Part shown: positions 9,970 through 21,297 of the stretch, piece by piece
Position numbering within the stretch: the first letter of the stretch is position 1
Layout of the letters: each line of letters begins with the position of its first letter
Assembly (NCBI RefSeq): GCF_008632125.1
Contig: NZ_VWRN01000023.1
Span: 120,872-184,871, forward strand
Origin: Cupriavidus cauae
Lineage (GTDB): Bacteria > Pseudomonadota > Gammaproteobacteria > Burkholderiales > Burkholderiaceae
Length of the DNA: 64,000 nt
Direction of reading: 5' to 3'
The notes under the pieces: generated by a model
Told to the model about the DNA's origin: nothing
Seen by the model: the letters and a program-made list of their open reading frames with translations, nothing else
The model's database searches: none
Made by a program: the position numbers and the translations under genes

Positions 9970-12017
9970 CCCTTGCGCAGATAGGTCACCAGCCGGTCGA
10001 TCACCGGCGCATTGCGCCGCGTCAGCAGGCTTACCACGATGGCGACCGCAAACCCCGCCGGCACGCCGAAGGCGCCCGAGGCGATCGGATCGACGCCGAA
10101 CCAGCGGTCGCCGAAGATGCCGGTCATCCGCGTGAAGAACGGGTAGTTGACGAAGATGTAGTAGATCGACACCGACAGCCCTGCCAGCATGCCGGCGAAA
10201 GCGCCGGCCGCGGTGGTGCGCTTCCAGAAGATCGCCAGCACCAGCACCGGGAAGAAGCTGGACGCCGCCAGCGAGAACGCCGCGCCGACCAGGAACAGGA
10301 TGTTGCCGGGCCGCAGCGAGGTCACGTAGGCCGCGAACAGGGCCACGCCAAGCAGCAGGATCTTGGCGGTGGTCACGCGCCGCTGCTGGCTCGCGCCGCG
10401 ATCGACCATGTGATAGAAGACGTCGTGCGACAGCGCGTTGGCAATCGTCAGCAGCAGCCCGTCGGCGGTCGACAGCGCCGCGGCCAGCGCGCCGGCGGCG
10501 ACGAGCCCGGAAATCACGTAAGGCAGCCCGGCGATTTCCGGCGCGGCCAGCACGATCATGTCGGGCTGGATCATCACCTCGGCCCACTGCACGATGCCGT
10601 CGCCATTGACGTCGCGGATGCCGAACACCGGCGGGTCGATGCGCCGCCATTGCATGACCCACGCCGGCAGATCGGCATAGGGCGTGCCCACCAGATGATG
10701 CAGGAACTGGTACTTGACCAGCGCCGCCAGCGTGGGCGCGCTGACGTACAGCAGCGCGATGAAGAACACCGCCCAGGCCACCGAATTGCGGCTCTCCTTG
10801 ACCGACGGCGTGGTGTAGAGCCGCGTCAGGATATGGGGCAGGCTGGCGGTACCGAGCATCAGGCAGAAGGTCAGCAGCACGAAGTTCAACCGCTCGGTCT
10901 TGCGCTCCGCCTCGGATGGCGACGGATAGGGCTCGGTGGCGGGCACCGGCGGCTGGCTGCGCGCCAGCGCGTCCTCGCGCTGCTGCGTCCATTGCTGCAG
11001 GGCCGCGGCCGGGTCCGCCGGATAGTCGGCGCGCTCGCGCTCGACCGCCTTGATCTCGCGCAGCGGCGCATTGCGGGCGCGCAGCTCCAGCAGCCGCGCA
11101 TTGAGCCCGTCGCGCACCTCGTCGAAGGACTGCGGCAGCCGCGCGATGCGCTCCTGCAGCTCGATCGCCTGCTGCCGGTAATGTTCGCGCACCGCCAGCT
11201 CGCCCGGATCGCGCAGCAGCTCGCGCTCGCGCTGCGCGACATCGGTCAGCACCGTGCCGTAGCCCAGCTGCGGCACCGCCTCGCCGTGATGCTTCCACGC
11301 GATCATCGACACCGTGGTCAGGAAGGCGACGATCATCACGATGTACTGCGCGACCTGCGTCCAGGTCACCGCGCGCATGCCGCCGAGAAAGGAACAGACC
11401 AGGATGCCGGCGAGGCCGAAGAACACGCCGACGGCGAAGTCGACGCCGATGAAGCGCGTGACCACCAGCCCGACGCCCTGGATCTGCGCGACCAGATAGA
11501 CGAAGGAACACAGCGAGGCGGCCAGCACCGCGATGCCGCGCACCGGCAGGTTGCCGCCCGGCTTGCCGTTGCCGTAGCGCGCGGCGAGGAAATCGGGAAT
11601 CGTGTAGCCGCCGTACTTGCGCAGATACGGCGCAAGCAGGAAGGCCACCAGGCAGTAGCCGCCGGTCCAGCCCATCACATAGGCCAGCCCCTCGTAGCCC
11701 GAGGCGAACAGGATGCCGGCCAGGCCGATGAAGGACGCCGCGCTCATCCAGTCGGCGGCGATCGCCATGCCGTTGAACATCGCGGGCACGCGCCGGCCCG
11801 CGACATAGTATTCGTGCAGGTCCGCGGTGCGGCAGATCAGCCCGATGCAGGCATAGATCGCGATGGTGATGAAGAGGAAGACGTAGCCGAGCCAGAGCGC
11901 GTCGGCATTGGATCGCTCGAGCAGCCCCATCATGCCGATGAAGCCGAACAGTCCGAGCGTGAACAGGCCGTAGTACAGCAGCAGCCGGCGGCGAAAGCGC
12001 GACTGGGCTTGGGCCAT
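9966..12017 (-). CDS. Sodium:solute symporter, VC_2705-like subfamily (probable acetate/monocarboxylate uptake)
   Basis: This 683-residue SSS-family transporter contains AAEYYVAGR-type and GMAIAADWMSAASFIG motifs plus about 13 hydrophobic segments. A long hydrophilic, charged insertion (about residues 260-370) is characteristic of the VC_2705-like group rather than of short ActP proteins. The gene lies 88 bases downstream of acetyl-CoA synthetase on the same strand. Import of acetate or a related short acid with sodium, followed by activation by Acs, is the likely job. The substrate is inferred from context only. The small DUF4212 partner often found beside this subfamily is not visible here. 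Confidence 0.85.
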   Translation of the reverse strand: MAQAQSRFRRRLLLYYGLFTLGLFGFIGMMGLLERSNADALWLGYVFLFITIAIYACIGLICRTADLHEYYVAGRRVPAMFNGMAIAADWMSAASFIGLAGILFASGYEGLAYVMGWTGGYCLVAFLLAPYLRKYGGYTIPDFLAARYGNGKPGGNLPVRGIAVLAASLCSFVYLVAQIQGVGLVVTRFIGVDFAVGVFFGLAGILVCSFLGGMRAVTWTQVAQYIVMIVAFLTTVSMIAWKHHGEAVPQLGYGTVLTDVAQRERELLRDPGELAVREHYRQQAIELQERIARLPQSFDEVRDGLNARLLELRARNAPLREIKAVERERADYPADPAAALQQWTQQREDALARSQPPVPATEPYPSPSEAERKTERLNFVLLTFCLMLGTASLPHILTRLYTTPSVKESRNSVAWAVFFIALLYVSAPTLAALVKYQFLHHLVGTPYADLPAWVMQWRRIDPPVFGIRDVNGDGIVQWAEVMIQPDMIVLAAPEIAGLPYVISGLVAAGALAAALSTADGLLLTIANALSHDVFYHMVDRGASQQRRVTTAKILLLGVALFAAYVTSLRPGNILFLVGAAFSLAASSFFPVLVLAIFWKRTTAAGAFAGMLAGLSVSIYYIFVNYPFFTRMTGIFGDRWFGVDPIASGAFGVPAGFAVAIVVSLLTRRNAPVIDRLVTYLRKG

Positions 12018-12105
12018 GGGCGGGAGCGGAATCGGGAGCGAGGAAGGCGGCGATCAAACGCGAAGCGGGCGCCGCGGCAATGGCGCCCGCTTCGCGCGGC
12101 GGGTC

Positions 12106-14088
<1,983 letters not shown>

Positions 14089-14393
14089 AGCTCGTCTCCT
14101 GAAAGGCCGGTATGGCTTCGATACTTTTGCCGCAACGCTACGCTGCGCGGCTTACTGCAACCTGACGCTGTTCCCTTGCTGTCCGTTCCCGTCCTTTCCG
14201 GTCGTGCTGGCCGAAGGCGCATTGCGATGCAGCAATGGTGCCGGCTTGGCGTTGCGCGCATGGCGTCCGCATGTGAAGCCTAAGCCTTAAGGCTAGCACA
14301 GCTATAATCGCCCGGCGCGTGCGGCGGCGCGCGCTGCGGTCCGCTGACGACCGCTGCAGCCGACCGCGCGCAGTGCCACCGAAGACCGATCCC
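14089..14393. other. Divergent intergenic region between acs and the EamA permease gene
   Basis: This stretch of about 300 bases separates two divergently transcribed genes. It holds the acs ribosome-binding site (AGGAG near 14093-14097, minus strand), a -10-like TATAAT at 14303-14308 on the plus strand and a 12-bp palindrome just upstream of it. I see no open reading frame worth calling. Confidence 0.6.
14283..14308 (+). promoter_or_regulatory. -10 box and palindromic operator candidate for the EamA permease gene
   Basis: A perfect palindrome AGCCTTAAGGCT (14283-14294) lies directly upstream of a consensus TATAAT (14303-14308), in the -10 to -35 spacer position. No good -35 hexamer is visible, which fits an activator- or repressor-dependent promoter. 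Transcription would start near 14315, so translation from the GTG at 14319 is unlikely and the GTG at 14394 is favoured. Confidence 0.45.
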
Positions 14394-15395
14394 GTGCCCC
14401 CTTCCCTTCCCCTGAATGCCCTGCTGCTGGCCGCCTCGATGGCGCTGGTCGGCAGCAATGTCGGCCTCGGCAAGGCGATCGTGGCCCATGTGCCGATCCT
14501 GCTGTTCGCGCTGCTGCGCTTCGTGGTCGCCATCGTCTGCCTGTCTCCGTGGTATCGGCCCGCGCGCATGCGCCGCGTGTCCCGCCGCGAGTGGTTCAAC
14601 CTGTTCCTGCAGGCCTTCTTCGGGACCTTCCTGTTCACGCTGCTGATGCTGGGCGGCGTGCGGCTGACCAGCGCGATGTCCGCCGGCGTCATCACCAGCA
14701 CCATTCCCGCGACCGTGGCGATCCTGTCGTGGCTGGTGCTGCGCGAACGGCTGTCGCGCCGCACCGTGCTGTCGGTGCTGCTGGCGGTGGCGGGCATTGC
14801 GGTGCTCAATATCGCGCGGGGCGGCCACCACGGCGGCGGCGGCGGCGATGCGCTGCTCGGCAACCTGATGGTGATGGGCGCGGTGGTCTGCGAATCGATC
14901 TACGTGATCCTGTCCAAGCGGCTGGCGCAGACGCTGGCCGCGATCGAGATCTGCGCCTATACGCACCTGATCGGCGGCCTGCTGATGCTGCCGCTCGGGC
15001 TGGTGCCGCTGCTCGACTTCGATGCGACGACCGTGCCGTTGCATGTGTGGGCCATGGTGCTGTGGTACGCGCTGTCGGCCAGCGTGTTCTCGTTCTGGCT
15101 GTGGATGAAGGGCATCCGCCATGTGCCGGCGCAGCTGGCCGGCGTGTTCACCTCGGTGCTGCCGATCGCGGCGGCGCTCTACGGCATCGTGTTCCTCGGC
15201 GAGACGCCGGGCTGGGCACACGGCGTCGCGCTGGTCTGCGTGCTGGCGGGCATCGCGCTGGCGAGCTGGCCGGGCAGGCTGGCGCGGGCGGCGGCCGCAC
15301 AACGCGGCGACAGCAGGGACAGCGGCGAGAGCCGCGACAAGGCCGCCCGCATCGGGACCGGCCACGGCGCCACGGTACAATCCCGCGGCCGCTGA
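14394..15395 (+). CDS. EamA/DMT-superfamily permease
   Basis: This 333-residue inner-membrane protein has about ten hydrophobic segments arranged as two EamA halves (about 5-140 and 155-290). Recognisable features are the [13 protein letters not shown] opening and a second-half motif near [14 protein letters not shown]. Members of this family export or import small metabolites such as amino acids. The substrate cannot be read from the sequence. The start is a GTG; an in-frame GTG at 14319 would add 25 Arg-rich residues but falls next to the predicted transcription start. The C-terminus is a hydrophilic, low-complexity tail. Confidence 0.8.
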   Translation: MPPSLPLNALLLAASMALVGSNVGLGKAIVAHVPILLFALLRFVVAIVCLSPWYRPARMRRVSRREWFNLFLQAFFGTFLFTLLMLGGVRLTSAMSAGVITSTIPATVAILSWLVLRERLSRRTVLSVLLAVAGIAVLNIARGGHHGGGGGDALLGNLMVMGAVVCESIYVILSKRLAQTLAAIEICAYTHLIGGLLMLPLGLVPLLDFDATTVPLHVWAMVLWYALSASVFSFWLWMKGIRHVPAQLAGVFTSVLPIAAALYGIVFLGETPGWAHGVALVCVLAGIALASWPGRLARAAAAQRGDSRDSGESRDKAARIGTGHGATVQSRGR

Positions 15396-15538
15396 CCGGG
15401 GCGCCGCCCCGAACCTCGATCGGGGCGCCGGCCGGCACGTCGCGCTGCCGCACCGGCAGCGCAACGTTTCCATGCAAGCTCTTTCGTAACCTCTCACGCA
15501 ATCCCTGGGCACCCCAGGCAACCCCCTACGCAAGCACC

Positions 15539-16087
15539 ATGGCATCGAACTTATCGCCGGAGCCGCAACGGATGCGGCCGATTCCCCGTCTGATCTTCGC
15601 CTCGCGCTGGCTGCAGCTGCCGCTGTATCTGGGCCTGATCGTCGCGCAAGGCGTCTACGTCTATCACTTCCTGATGGAGGTCTGGCATCTGCTGGCCCAC
15701 GTCACCGAGTACGACGAGAACAAGATCATGCTGGTGGTGCTGGGCCTGATCGACGTGGTGATGATCTCCAACCTGCTGATCATGGTGATCGTCGGCGGCT
15801 ACGAGACCTTCGTGTCGCGGCTGGGCATCGACAACCATCCGGACGAGCCGGAATGGCTGGACCACGTCAATGCCGGCGTGCTCAAGGTCAAGCTGTCGAT
15901 GGCGCTGATCGGCATCTCGTCGATCCACCTGCTCAAGACCTTCATCGACGCGGGGCAGCGCGACACCCATACGATCATGTGGCAGGTGGTGATCCACGTC
16001 GCCTTCCTGTTCTCGGCGATCGCGATGGCGTGGGTCGACAAGATGATCACGCACTCGCATCCTGCGCTGCAGGATCGGGGGCTCTGA
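15539..16087 (+). CDS. UPF0114/YqhA family membrane protein (TIGR00645)
   Basis: This 182-residue integral membrane protein has about four hydrophobic segments. The family-typical N-terminal block ends in [19 protein letters not shown], and [14 protein letters not shown] is conserved. The function of YqhA/UPF0114 proteins is not established. The ATG at 15539 is chosen; an internal ATG at 15572 would give 171 residues and still keep all membrane segments. A terminator follows about 60 bases after the stop. Confidence 0.85.
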   Translation: MASNLSPEPQRMRPIPRLIFASRWLQLPLYLGLIVAQGVYVYHFLMEVWHLLAHVTEYDENKIMLVVLGLIDVVMISNLLIMVIVGGYETFVSRLGIDNHPDEPEWLDHVNAGVLKVKLSMALIGISSIHLLKTFIDAGQRDTHTIMWQVVIHVAFLFSAIAMAWVDKMITHSHPALQDRGL

Positions 16088-16148
16088 CCCGCCCCGGCGG
16101 CCTCCCGCAGTGCCGGCCGCGACGCCGGCACTGCGCCAGCCCTCGAAG

Positions 16149-16174
16149 ACCGCGGCTCCCGGCCGCGGTTTTTT
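16149..16174 (+). terminator. Rho-independent terminator after the UPF0114 gene
   Basis: A perfect 8-bp stem (accgcggc / gccgcggt) with a five-base loop is followed by five to six T residues. It separates the UPF0114 gene from the fumarase gene. Confidence 0.85.
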
Positions 16175-16354
16175 CATGCGCCGCCATGTCGCGGCATGTC
16201 GCGGCTCTTGGCCGATATTCGCGCATGATATGGAATTTACGCCACATTCCATGCCGGACCGCTGGCCGGCCTCCGGGACGGGTCCTGCGAGGGGGTGTAT
16301 GATTCCGGGCGGAATTTTCGTCAGCTTTTGTCCGACTGCCCTCCCCCACAAGAC

Positions 16355-17878
16355 ATGACCGTCATCAAGCAAGAAGACCTGATCCAGAGCGTCGCCGACT
16401 CCCTGCAGTACATCAGCTACTACCACCCGATGGACTACATCACCAGCCTGGGCCGTGCCTACGAGCTGGAGCAAAGTCCCGCGGCCAAGGATGCGATCGC
16501 GCAGATTCTGACCAACAGCCGCATGTGCGCCGAAGGCAAGCGCCCGATCTGCCAGGACACCGGCATCGTGACCGTCTTCGTCAAGGTCGGCATGGACGTG
16601 CGCTGGGACGGCGCCACCATGAGCCTGACCGACATGATCAATGAAGGCGTGCGCCGGGGCTACACCCATCCCGACAACGTGCTGCGCGCCTCGATCGTCA
16701 ATCCGCCCGAAGGCGGCCGCAAGAACACCAAGGACAACACGCCCGCGGTGATCCACTACGAGATCGTGCCGGGCGACAAGGTCGACATTCAGGTCGCGGC
16801 CAAGGGTGGCGGCTCGGAGAACAAGTCCAAGTTCGTGATGCTGAACCCGTCCGACTCGATCGTCGACTGGGTGCTGAAGACCGTGCCGACCATGGGCGCG
16901 GGCTGGTGCCCGCCCGGCATGCTGGGCATCGGCATCGGCGGCACCGCCGAGAAGGCGATGGTGATGGCCAAGGAATCGTTGATGGAATCGATCGACATCC
17001 AGGACATCATCGCCCGCGGCCCGAAGGACTGGATCGAGGAACTGCGCGTCGAGCTGTACGAGAAGGTCAATGCGCTGGGCATCGGCGCGCAGGGCCTGGG
17101 CGGTCTGGCCACGGTGCTGGACGTCAAGATCATGGCCGCGCCGACGCACGCAGCGTCCAAGCCGGTGGCGATGATCCCGAACTGCGCGGCGACCCGCCAC
17201 GTGCATTTCACGCTGGATGGCAGCGGCCCGGCGAAGCTGGAAGCGCCGGACCTGTCGCAGTGGCCGCAGGTCGAGTGGGCGCCGAACACCGAGACGTCCA
17301 GGCGCGTCGATCTGAACACCCTGACGCCCGAGGAAGTCGCCTCGTGGAAGCCGGGCCAGACGCTGCTGCTGAATGGCAAGATGCTGACCGGCCGCGACGC
17401 CGCGCACAAGCGCATCGCCGACATGCTGGCCAAGGGCGAGAAGCTGCCGATCGACTTCACCAACCGCGTGATCTACTACGTCGGTCCGGTCGATCCGGTG
17501 CGCGACGAGGTCGTCGGCCCGGCTGGCCCCACTACCGCCACGCGGATGGACAAGTTCACCGAGACCATGCTGTCGCAGACCGGCCTGATCGCGATGATCG
17601 GCAAGGCCGAGCGCGGCCCGGTGGCGATCGAATCGATCCAGAAGCACAAGTCGGCCTACCTGATGGCGGTCGGCGGCGCGGCCTACCTGGTGTCGAAGGC
17701 AATCCGCGGCGCCAAGGTGCTGGCCTTCGAAGACCTCGGCATGGAAGCGATCTACGAGTTCGACGTCAAGGACATGCCGGTGACGGTGGCGGTCGACAGC
17801 AGCGGTACCTCGGTGCACAAGACCGGCCCCGCCGAATGGCAGGCCAGGATCGGCAAGATCCCGGTCGCGGCGGTCTAA
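16355..17878 (+). CDS. fumA: Class I (iron-sulfur) fumarate hydratase
   Basis: This 507-residue enzyme interconverts fumarate and malate in the TCA cycle. It shows the alpha-type N-terminal domain with GKRPICQDTG, a second cluster cysteine in GAGWCPPG and a third in IPNCAATRHVHF, consistent with ligation of the labile [4Fe-4S] cluster. A fused beta-type domain (NRVIYYVGPVDP, GPTTATRMD) follows. Length matches single-chain class I fumarases. The ATG at 16355 is preferred to an upstream in-frame GTG because family similarity begins at MTVIKQEDL. The cluster makes this enzyme oxygen- and iron-sensitive. The symbol fumA is used in the generic class I sense. Confidence 0.95.
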   Translation: MTVIKQEDLIQSVADSLQYISYYHPMDYITSLGRAYELEQSPAAKDAIAQILTNSRMCAEGKRPICQDTGIVTVFVKVGMDVRWDGATMSLTDMINEGVRRGYTHPDNVLRASIVNPPEGGRKNTKDNTPAVIHYEIVPGDKVDIQVAAKGGGSENKSKFVMLNPSDSIVDWVLKTVPTMGAGWCPPGMLGIGIGGTAEKAMVMAKESLMESIDIQDIIARGPKDWIEELRVELYEKVNALGIGAQGLGGLATVLDVKIMAAPTHAASKPVAMIPNCAATRHVHFTLDGSGPAKLEAPDLSQWPQVEWAPNTETSRRVDLNTLTPEEVASWKPGQTLLLNGKMLTGRDAAHKRIADMLAKGEKLPIDFTNRVIYYVGPVDPVRDEVVGPAGPTTATRMDKFTETMLSQTGLIAMIGKAERGPVAIESIQKHKSAYLMAVGGAAYLVSKAIRGAKVLAFEDLGMEAIYEFDVKDMPVTVAVDSSGTSVHKTGPAEWQARIGKIPVAAV

Positions 17879-17960
17879 GGTCGGTGGTTGCCGGGCGATA
17901 GCGGTTCGCGATCGCCCGGTACGATTCACCGCCCCTGTTCTCTCCCCAGCCCTCTCCCCA

Positions 17961-17982
17961 CCCTCTCCCGCACGGGAGAGGG
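17961..17982. repeat. REP-like palindrome in the fumarase-murI gap
   Basis: A perfect 10-bp inverted repeat (ccctctcccg / cgggagaggg) with a two-base spacer lies 18 bases before the murI start. The surrounding pyrimidine-rich tract contains partial copies (ccctctcccc). This motif resembles a dispersed repeat often seen between genes of GC-rich proteobacteria. It has no T-run, so it is not a canonical terminator. Confidence 0.65.
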
Positions 17983-18000
17983 AGCACACACCGCCCTCCC

Positions 18001-18849
18001 GTGTCCCCGTCCCCCATCGGCATCTTCGATTCCGGCCTCGGCGGCCTGTCCGTGCTGCGCGAGGTCCGCGCGCTGCTGCCGCACGAAACCCTGCTCTATC
18101 TCGCCGACTCGCGCTATGCACCCTATGGCGACAAGCCGCAGGCCTTCGTGCAGGCGCGCACGCTGCAGGCCTGCGAATGGCTGGCGGCGCAGGGCTGCAA
18201 GGCGCTGGTGGTGGCCTGCAATACGGCCACCGCGCACGGCATCCAGGCGGTGCGCGAGCGGCTGCCCTTGCCCATCGTCGGTGTCGAGCCCGGATTGAAG
18301 CCGGCGGTCGCGGCCAGCCGCAGCAAGGTGGTCGGCGTGCTGGCCACCGCCAATACGCTCGCCAGCGACAAGTTCGCGCGGCTGCTGCATTCGCTGGAGG
18401 ACCAGTGCCGCTTCGTCTGCCAGCCCGGCGGCGGACTGGTGGCGAGGATCGAGCAAGGCGATGTCGACGGGCCGCTGGTTCGCGAACGGCTGCAGACCTG
18501 CCTGGCGCCGATGCTCGAAGCCGGCGCCGATACGCTGGTGCTCGGCTGCACCCACTATCCCTTCCTGAGCGAGACCGTGCGCGAGCTGATCGGCGAGCGG
18601 ATGACGCTGATCGATACCGGCGTCGCGGTCGCGCGGCAATTGCAGCGCAAGCTGGCCGAACACGGCCTGGCGGCGGACGCCGGGATGGGCGGGAATACGG
18701 GCATCGAACCTGGCGCGAATCCGATCGCGGTGGCGCGCTATTGCACCACCAGCGACGCCGAACATCTGCGCAGGATGGCGCGCGCGCTGCTGCATGTCGA
18801 TGCCGCGGCGGAAACGGTGGTCATCGAACCGGCGCCGATTTCGCTGTGA
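18001..18849 (+). CDS. murI: Glutamate racemase
   Basis: This 282-residue enzyme makes D-glutamate for peptidoglycan. The N-terminal GIFDSGLGGLSVLRE motif is classic, and the two catalytic cysteines are in VVACNTAT and LVLGCTHYPF. The start is GTG at 18001; similarity begins at the fourth residue, so no upstream start is possible. A REP-like palindrome directly precedes it, leaving a poor ribosome-binding site. Confidence 0.96.
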   Translation: MSPSPIGIFDSGLGGLSVLREVRALLPHETLLYLADSRYAPYGDKPQAFVQARTLQACEWLAAQGCKALVVACNTATAHGIQAVRERLPLPIVGVEPGLKPAVAASRSKVVGVLATANTLASDKFARLLHSLEDQCRFVCQPGGGLVARIEQGDVDGPLVRERLQTCLAPMLEAGADTLVLGCTHYPFLSETVRELIGERMTLIDTGVAVARQLQRKLAEHGLAADAGMGGNTGIEPGANPIAVARYCTTSDAEHLRRMARALLHVDAAAETVVIEPAPISL

Positions 18850-18996
18850 TGGTACGGCGGGGCGCTGCTTGCCCTGCTGGTGCCTGCTTCGTTCCGAGCC
18901 TCGCCGCTGCTTCTTTGCGAGCCTCGCTGCCAGCTTCATTGCCTGCTTCGCTGCCAGCCATGTTGCGGGCCTCGTTGCCCGCCCTCCTGCCCAACA
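18850..18996. repeat. Degenerate short-repeat gap between murI and the AAA gene
   Basis: The gap between the two convergent stops is filled by imperfect 12-20 bp repeats of the type gcctcgctgccagcttc / cctgcttcgctgccagcc. On the minus strand these continue in phase after the AAA stop as Gly/Glu/Ala-rich codons. This may be remnant repeat-tail sequence. No gene or T-run terminator is visible. Confidence 0.5.
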
Positions 18997-21297
18997 TCAA
19001 CGCACGAAGCCCAGCGGACGACGCTCCCGCACCTCAGGCTTGACCGCATGCTCCTGGCGCAGCTGGGCAAGGAATTCGTCCGGCGTCAGCGCTTCGCCCA
19101 GCAACGCGCATTGCCGCTTGACGGTGGCGAAGTCCCCCGGCGTCAGGCCGTCGAGCGCCGCCAGTTCGCGCCGCATCGCATCGTCCAGCGCGGACGCATC
19201 GCCGTCGAGCGCCTCGTCGACGAACATCGATTCGCGCTGCGCCGGCAGCAGCGGCATGAAGCGGATCTTGAAGGAGAAGCGGCGCAAGGCGGCCTCGTCG
19301 AGCCGGTCGAACAGATTGGTGGTGCAGACGAAGATGCCGTTGAACCGCTCCATCCCCTGCAGCATCTCGTTGACCTCGGACACCTCGTAATTGCGCACCG
19401 CCTGCTGGCGGCTCTGCATGAAGCTGTCGGCCTCGTCGAGCAGCAGCACCGCGCCGTCTTCCTCGGCCCGCGCGAACATCGCCGCGATCTGCTGCTCGGT
19501 CTCGCCGACGTACTTGCTCATCAGGTCCGAAGCGCGCCGGATCATCAGCGGCAGCTCCAGCGCGGCGGCGATATGCTCGGCCAGGGCGGTCTTGCCGGTG
19601 CCCGGGGGGCCGTAGAAACACAGCGTGCCGCGTCGCCGCGCCTGCAGCGCCTGGATGATCCGCTCGACCCGATAGCGCGTTTCCAGGTTGAGCCGATCGA
19701 GCCGGTAATGCGTGACCACCGGCCGCGTCTCCGCTTCGGGCCGCAGTCCCATCGCGCGGTCGGCGTGTTCGAGCTGGCGCAGGATCAGCGTCTCGACCGG
19801 TTCGCCGATGCCGGGCTGGGCCAGCTGCACGAAGCGCGCGGCCGATTGCACCTGCGCCGGCGTCAGCGTGCGGCGCGCCGCCAGCGACGCGATAAAGGCA
19901 TCGTCGACCGCCAGTCCGCCAAGGTGCTTGCGGATGATGTTCTCGCGCACCTGAGGCGGCGGAATGCGCAGCTCCAGATGGAACTGGAAGCGGCGCAGAT
20001 AGGCGGGATCGATCTGCCGGATCGAGTTGGAGATCCAGATCACGGGCACCGGATTGCGCTCGAGCGTCTGGTTGACCCAGGCCTTGCCGTTGACCGAGGC
20101 ACGCGTGTCCTCCTGCCCGAACAGGCTCATCAGCTCGCGCGCCGAGCCGGGGAACACGTCCTCGACTTCGTCGAACAGCAGCGCGGTATTGGCGCGGCCG
20201 CGCAGGAAGGCCTGCGAGACCTGCAGCGAGCGATAGCGGTCCTTGCCCGACAGGCTGTTGCCGTCGCGGTCCAGGCAGTCGACCTCGTACAGCTCGCAGC
20301 CGGCCTCGCGCGCCAGCAGCCGCGCGAACTCGGTCTTGCCGGTGCCGGGCGGCCCGTAGATCAGCACGTTGACGCCCTCGGCATGCTGGCGCGTGGCGTT
20401 GGCGAGCAGCGCGGTCAGATAGCGGGCGTCGCTCTCGACATGGGGGTAGTCGGTGCTCGACAGCGTCGGCGGCGCGGCCGGGCGCGTGAACACCGCCATC
20501 ATCTCGGCCTCGTCGGCGTAGTTGCCGAGCAGCACATGCAGCAGCCGGTCCGACAGCCGCATCAGGTCGCCCAGATCGGTCACGCTGTTTTCGGGCAGCG
20601 GCTGCTCGATCAGGTTCAGCGTCTCGAGCCGCGAGCCCGGCCGCAGCGACGCCGCCACCTGGGCCGGCGCGGCACCGGTGAGCCCGGCCAGGATCTGGAA
20701 GGCTTCCTGGCTGTGCGCGACCTTGCAGTCGACCATCACCGCGCGCAGGTCGCGCTTGTACTTGGCCAGCGCGGCGAACAGCAGCAGCTTGCGCTCGTGG
20801 TCGGGCAGGTCCAGCACATGGCTGAGCATGTCGATATTGCGGACCAGCAGCACGCGCTCGCCGTCGAGCCGGGCCGCCAGCGCGGCGGCCGAGACCTCGA
20901 ACACGGTGAACATGTCCTTGGCATGGTGCTTGACGTACTCGTCCAGGTAATAGAACAGGGCCCCCTCGTCGAAGGCGCTGTTCCACTGGCCGTGCCGCTC
21001 GAGAAATTCCTCGGGAGTCAGCCGGCCCGCGCCGCGCCAGGCCGGCATGTCGGCGCAGCGCGCGGCGAGGAACCGCTGCACGCGCATCACCACGCCGTAG
21101 GGCCACACCAACTCCTGCGCGCTGACCGTCAGCACGTCGTTGATATTGCTGCGCAGATTGAAACGCGGTCCGAGCGCGCAAACCACGCGCAGCGCGAACT
21201 GGGCGCACATCCAGTCGAGCGCCGTGGTGGCGCCCGCCCCGGGGGCCGCGCGCAACAGCGCCGGCCGGTCCTCGTCGATGCTGCGGGTGAAATCCAT
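18997..21297 (-). CDS. Tandem-AAA ATPase of unknown function
   Basis: This 766-residue protein has an uncharacterised N-terminal region (about 1-280) and two AAA+ modules. The first has Walker A GPPGTGKTEFAR (about 315) and Walker B LLFDEVED; the second has Walker A GPPGTGKTALAEH (about 565), Walker B LLLDEADSF and an arginine-finger-like LRRFSFKIRF. A module-1 sensor appears as WISNSIRQIDPAYLRRF. Both modules look ATPase-competent. A hexameric or similar protein-remodelling machine is likely, but no substrate is indicated. The ATG at 21297 has GAGGAG upstream at eight bases and is preferred to a TTG two codons earlier. The gene is convergent with murI and has no same-strand partner. Confidence 0.88.
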   Translation of the reverse strand: MDFTRSIDEDRPALLRAAPGAGATTALDWMCAQFALRVVCALGPRFNLRSNINDVLTVSAQELVWPYGVVMRVQRFLAARCADMPAWRGAGRLTPEEFLERHGQWNSAFDEGALFYYLDEYVKHHAKDMFTVFEVSAAALAARLDGERVLLVRNIDMLSHVLDLPDHERKLLLFAALAKYKRDLRAVMVDCKVAHSQEAFQILAGLTGAAPAQVAASLRPGSRLETLNLIEQPLPENSVTDLGDLMRLSDRLLHVLLGNYADEAEMMAVFTRPAAPPTLSSTDYPHVESDARYLTALLANATRQHAEGVNVLIYGPPGTGKTEFARLLAREAGCELYEVDCLDRDGNSLSGKDRYRSLQVSQAFLRGRANTALLFDEVEDVFPGSARELMSLFGQEDTRASVNGKAWVNQTLERNPVPVIWISNSIRQIDPAYLRRFQFHLELRIPPPQVRENIIRKHLGGLAVDDAFIASLAARRTLTPAQVQSAARFVQLAQPGIGEPVETLILRQLEHADRAMGLRPEAETRPVVTHYRLDRLNLETRYRVERIIQALQARRRGTLCFYGPPGTGKTALAEHIAAALELPLMIRRASDLMSKYVGETEQQIAAMFARAEEDGAVLLLDEADSFMQSRQQAVRNYEVSEVNEMLQGMERFNGIFVCTTNLFDRLDEAALRRFSFKIRFMPLLPAQRESMFVDEALDGDASALDDAMRRELAALDGLTPGDFATVKRQCALLGEALTPDEFLAQLRQEHAVKPEVRERRPLGFVR

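Noticed and set aside
8683..12057. Very long minus-strand open frame (over 1100 codons) across the adaptor and symporter genes
   Set aside because: It is out of frame with the clear SSS symporter and HlyD genes, has Arg/Ala/Gly-rich shadow composition and no domain. High G+C removes stops in the complementary frames.
14319..14394. N-terminal extension of the EamA permease from GTG 14319
   Set aside because: Arg-rich, outside the family and starting within a few bases of the predicted transcription start.
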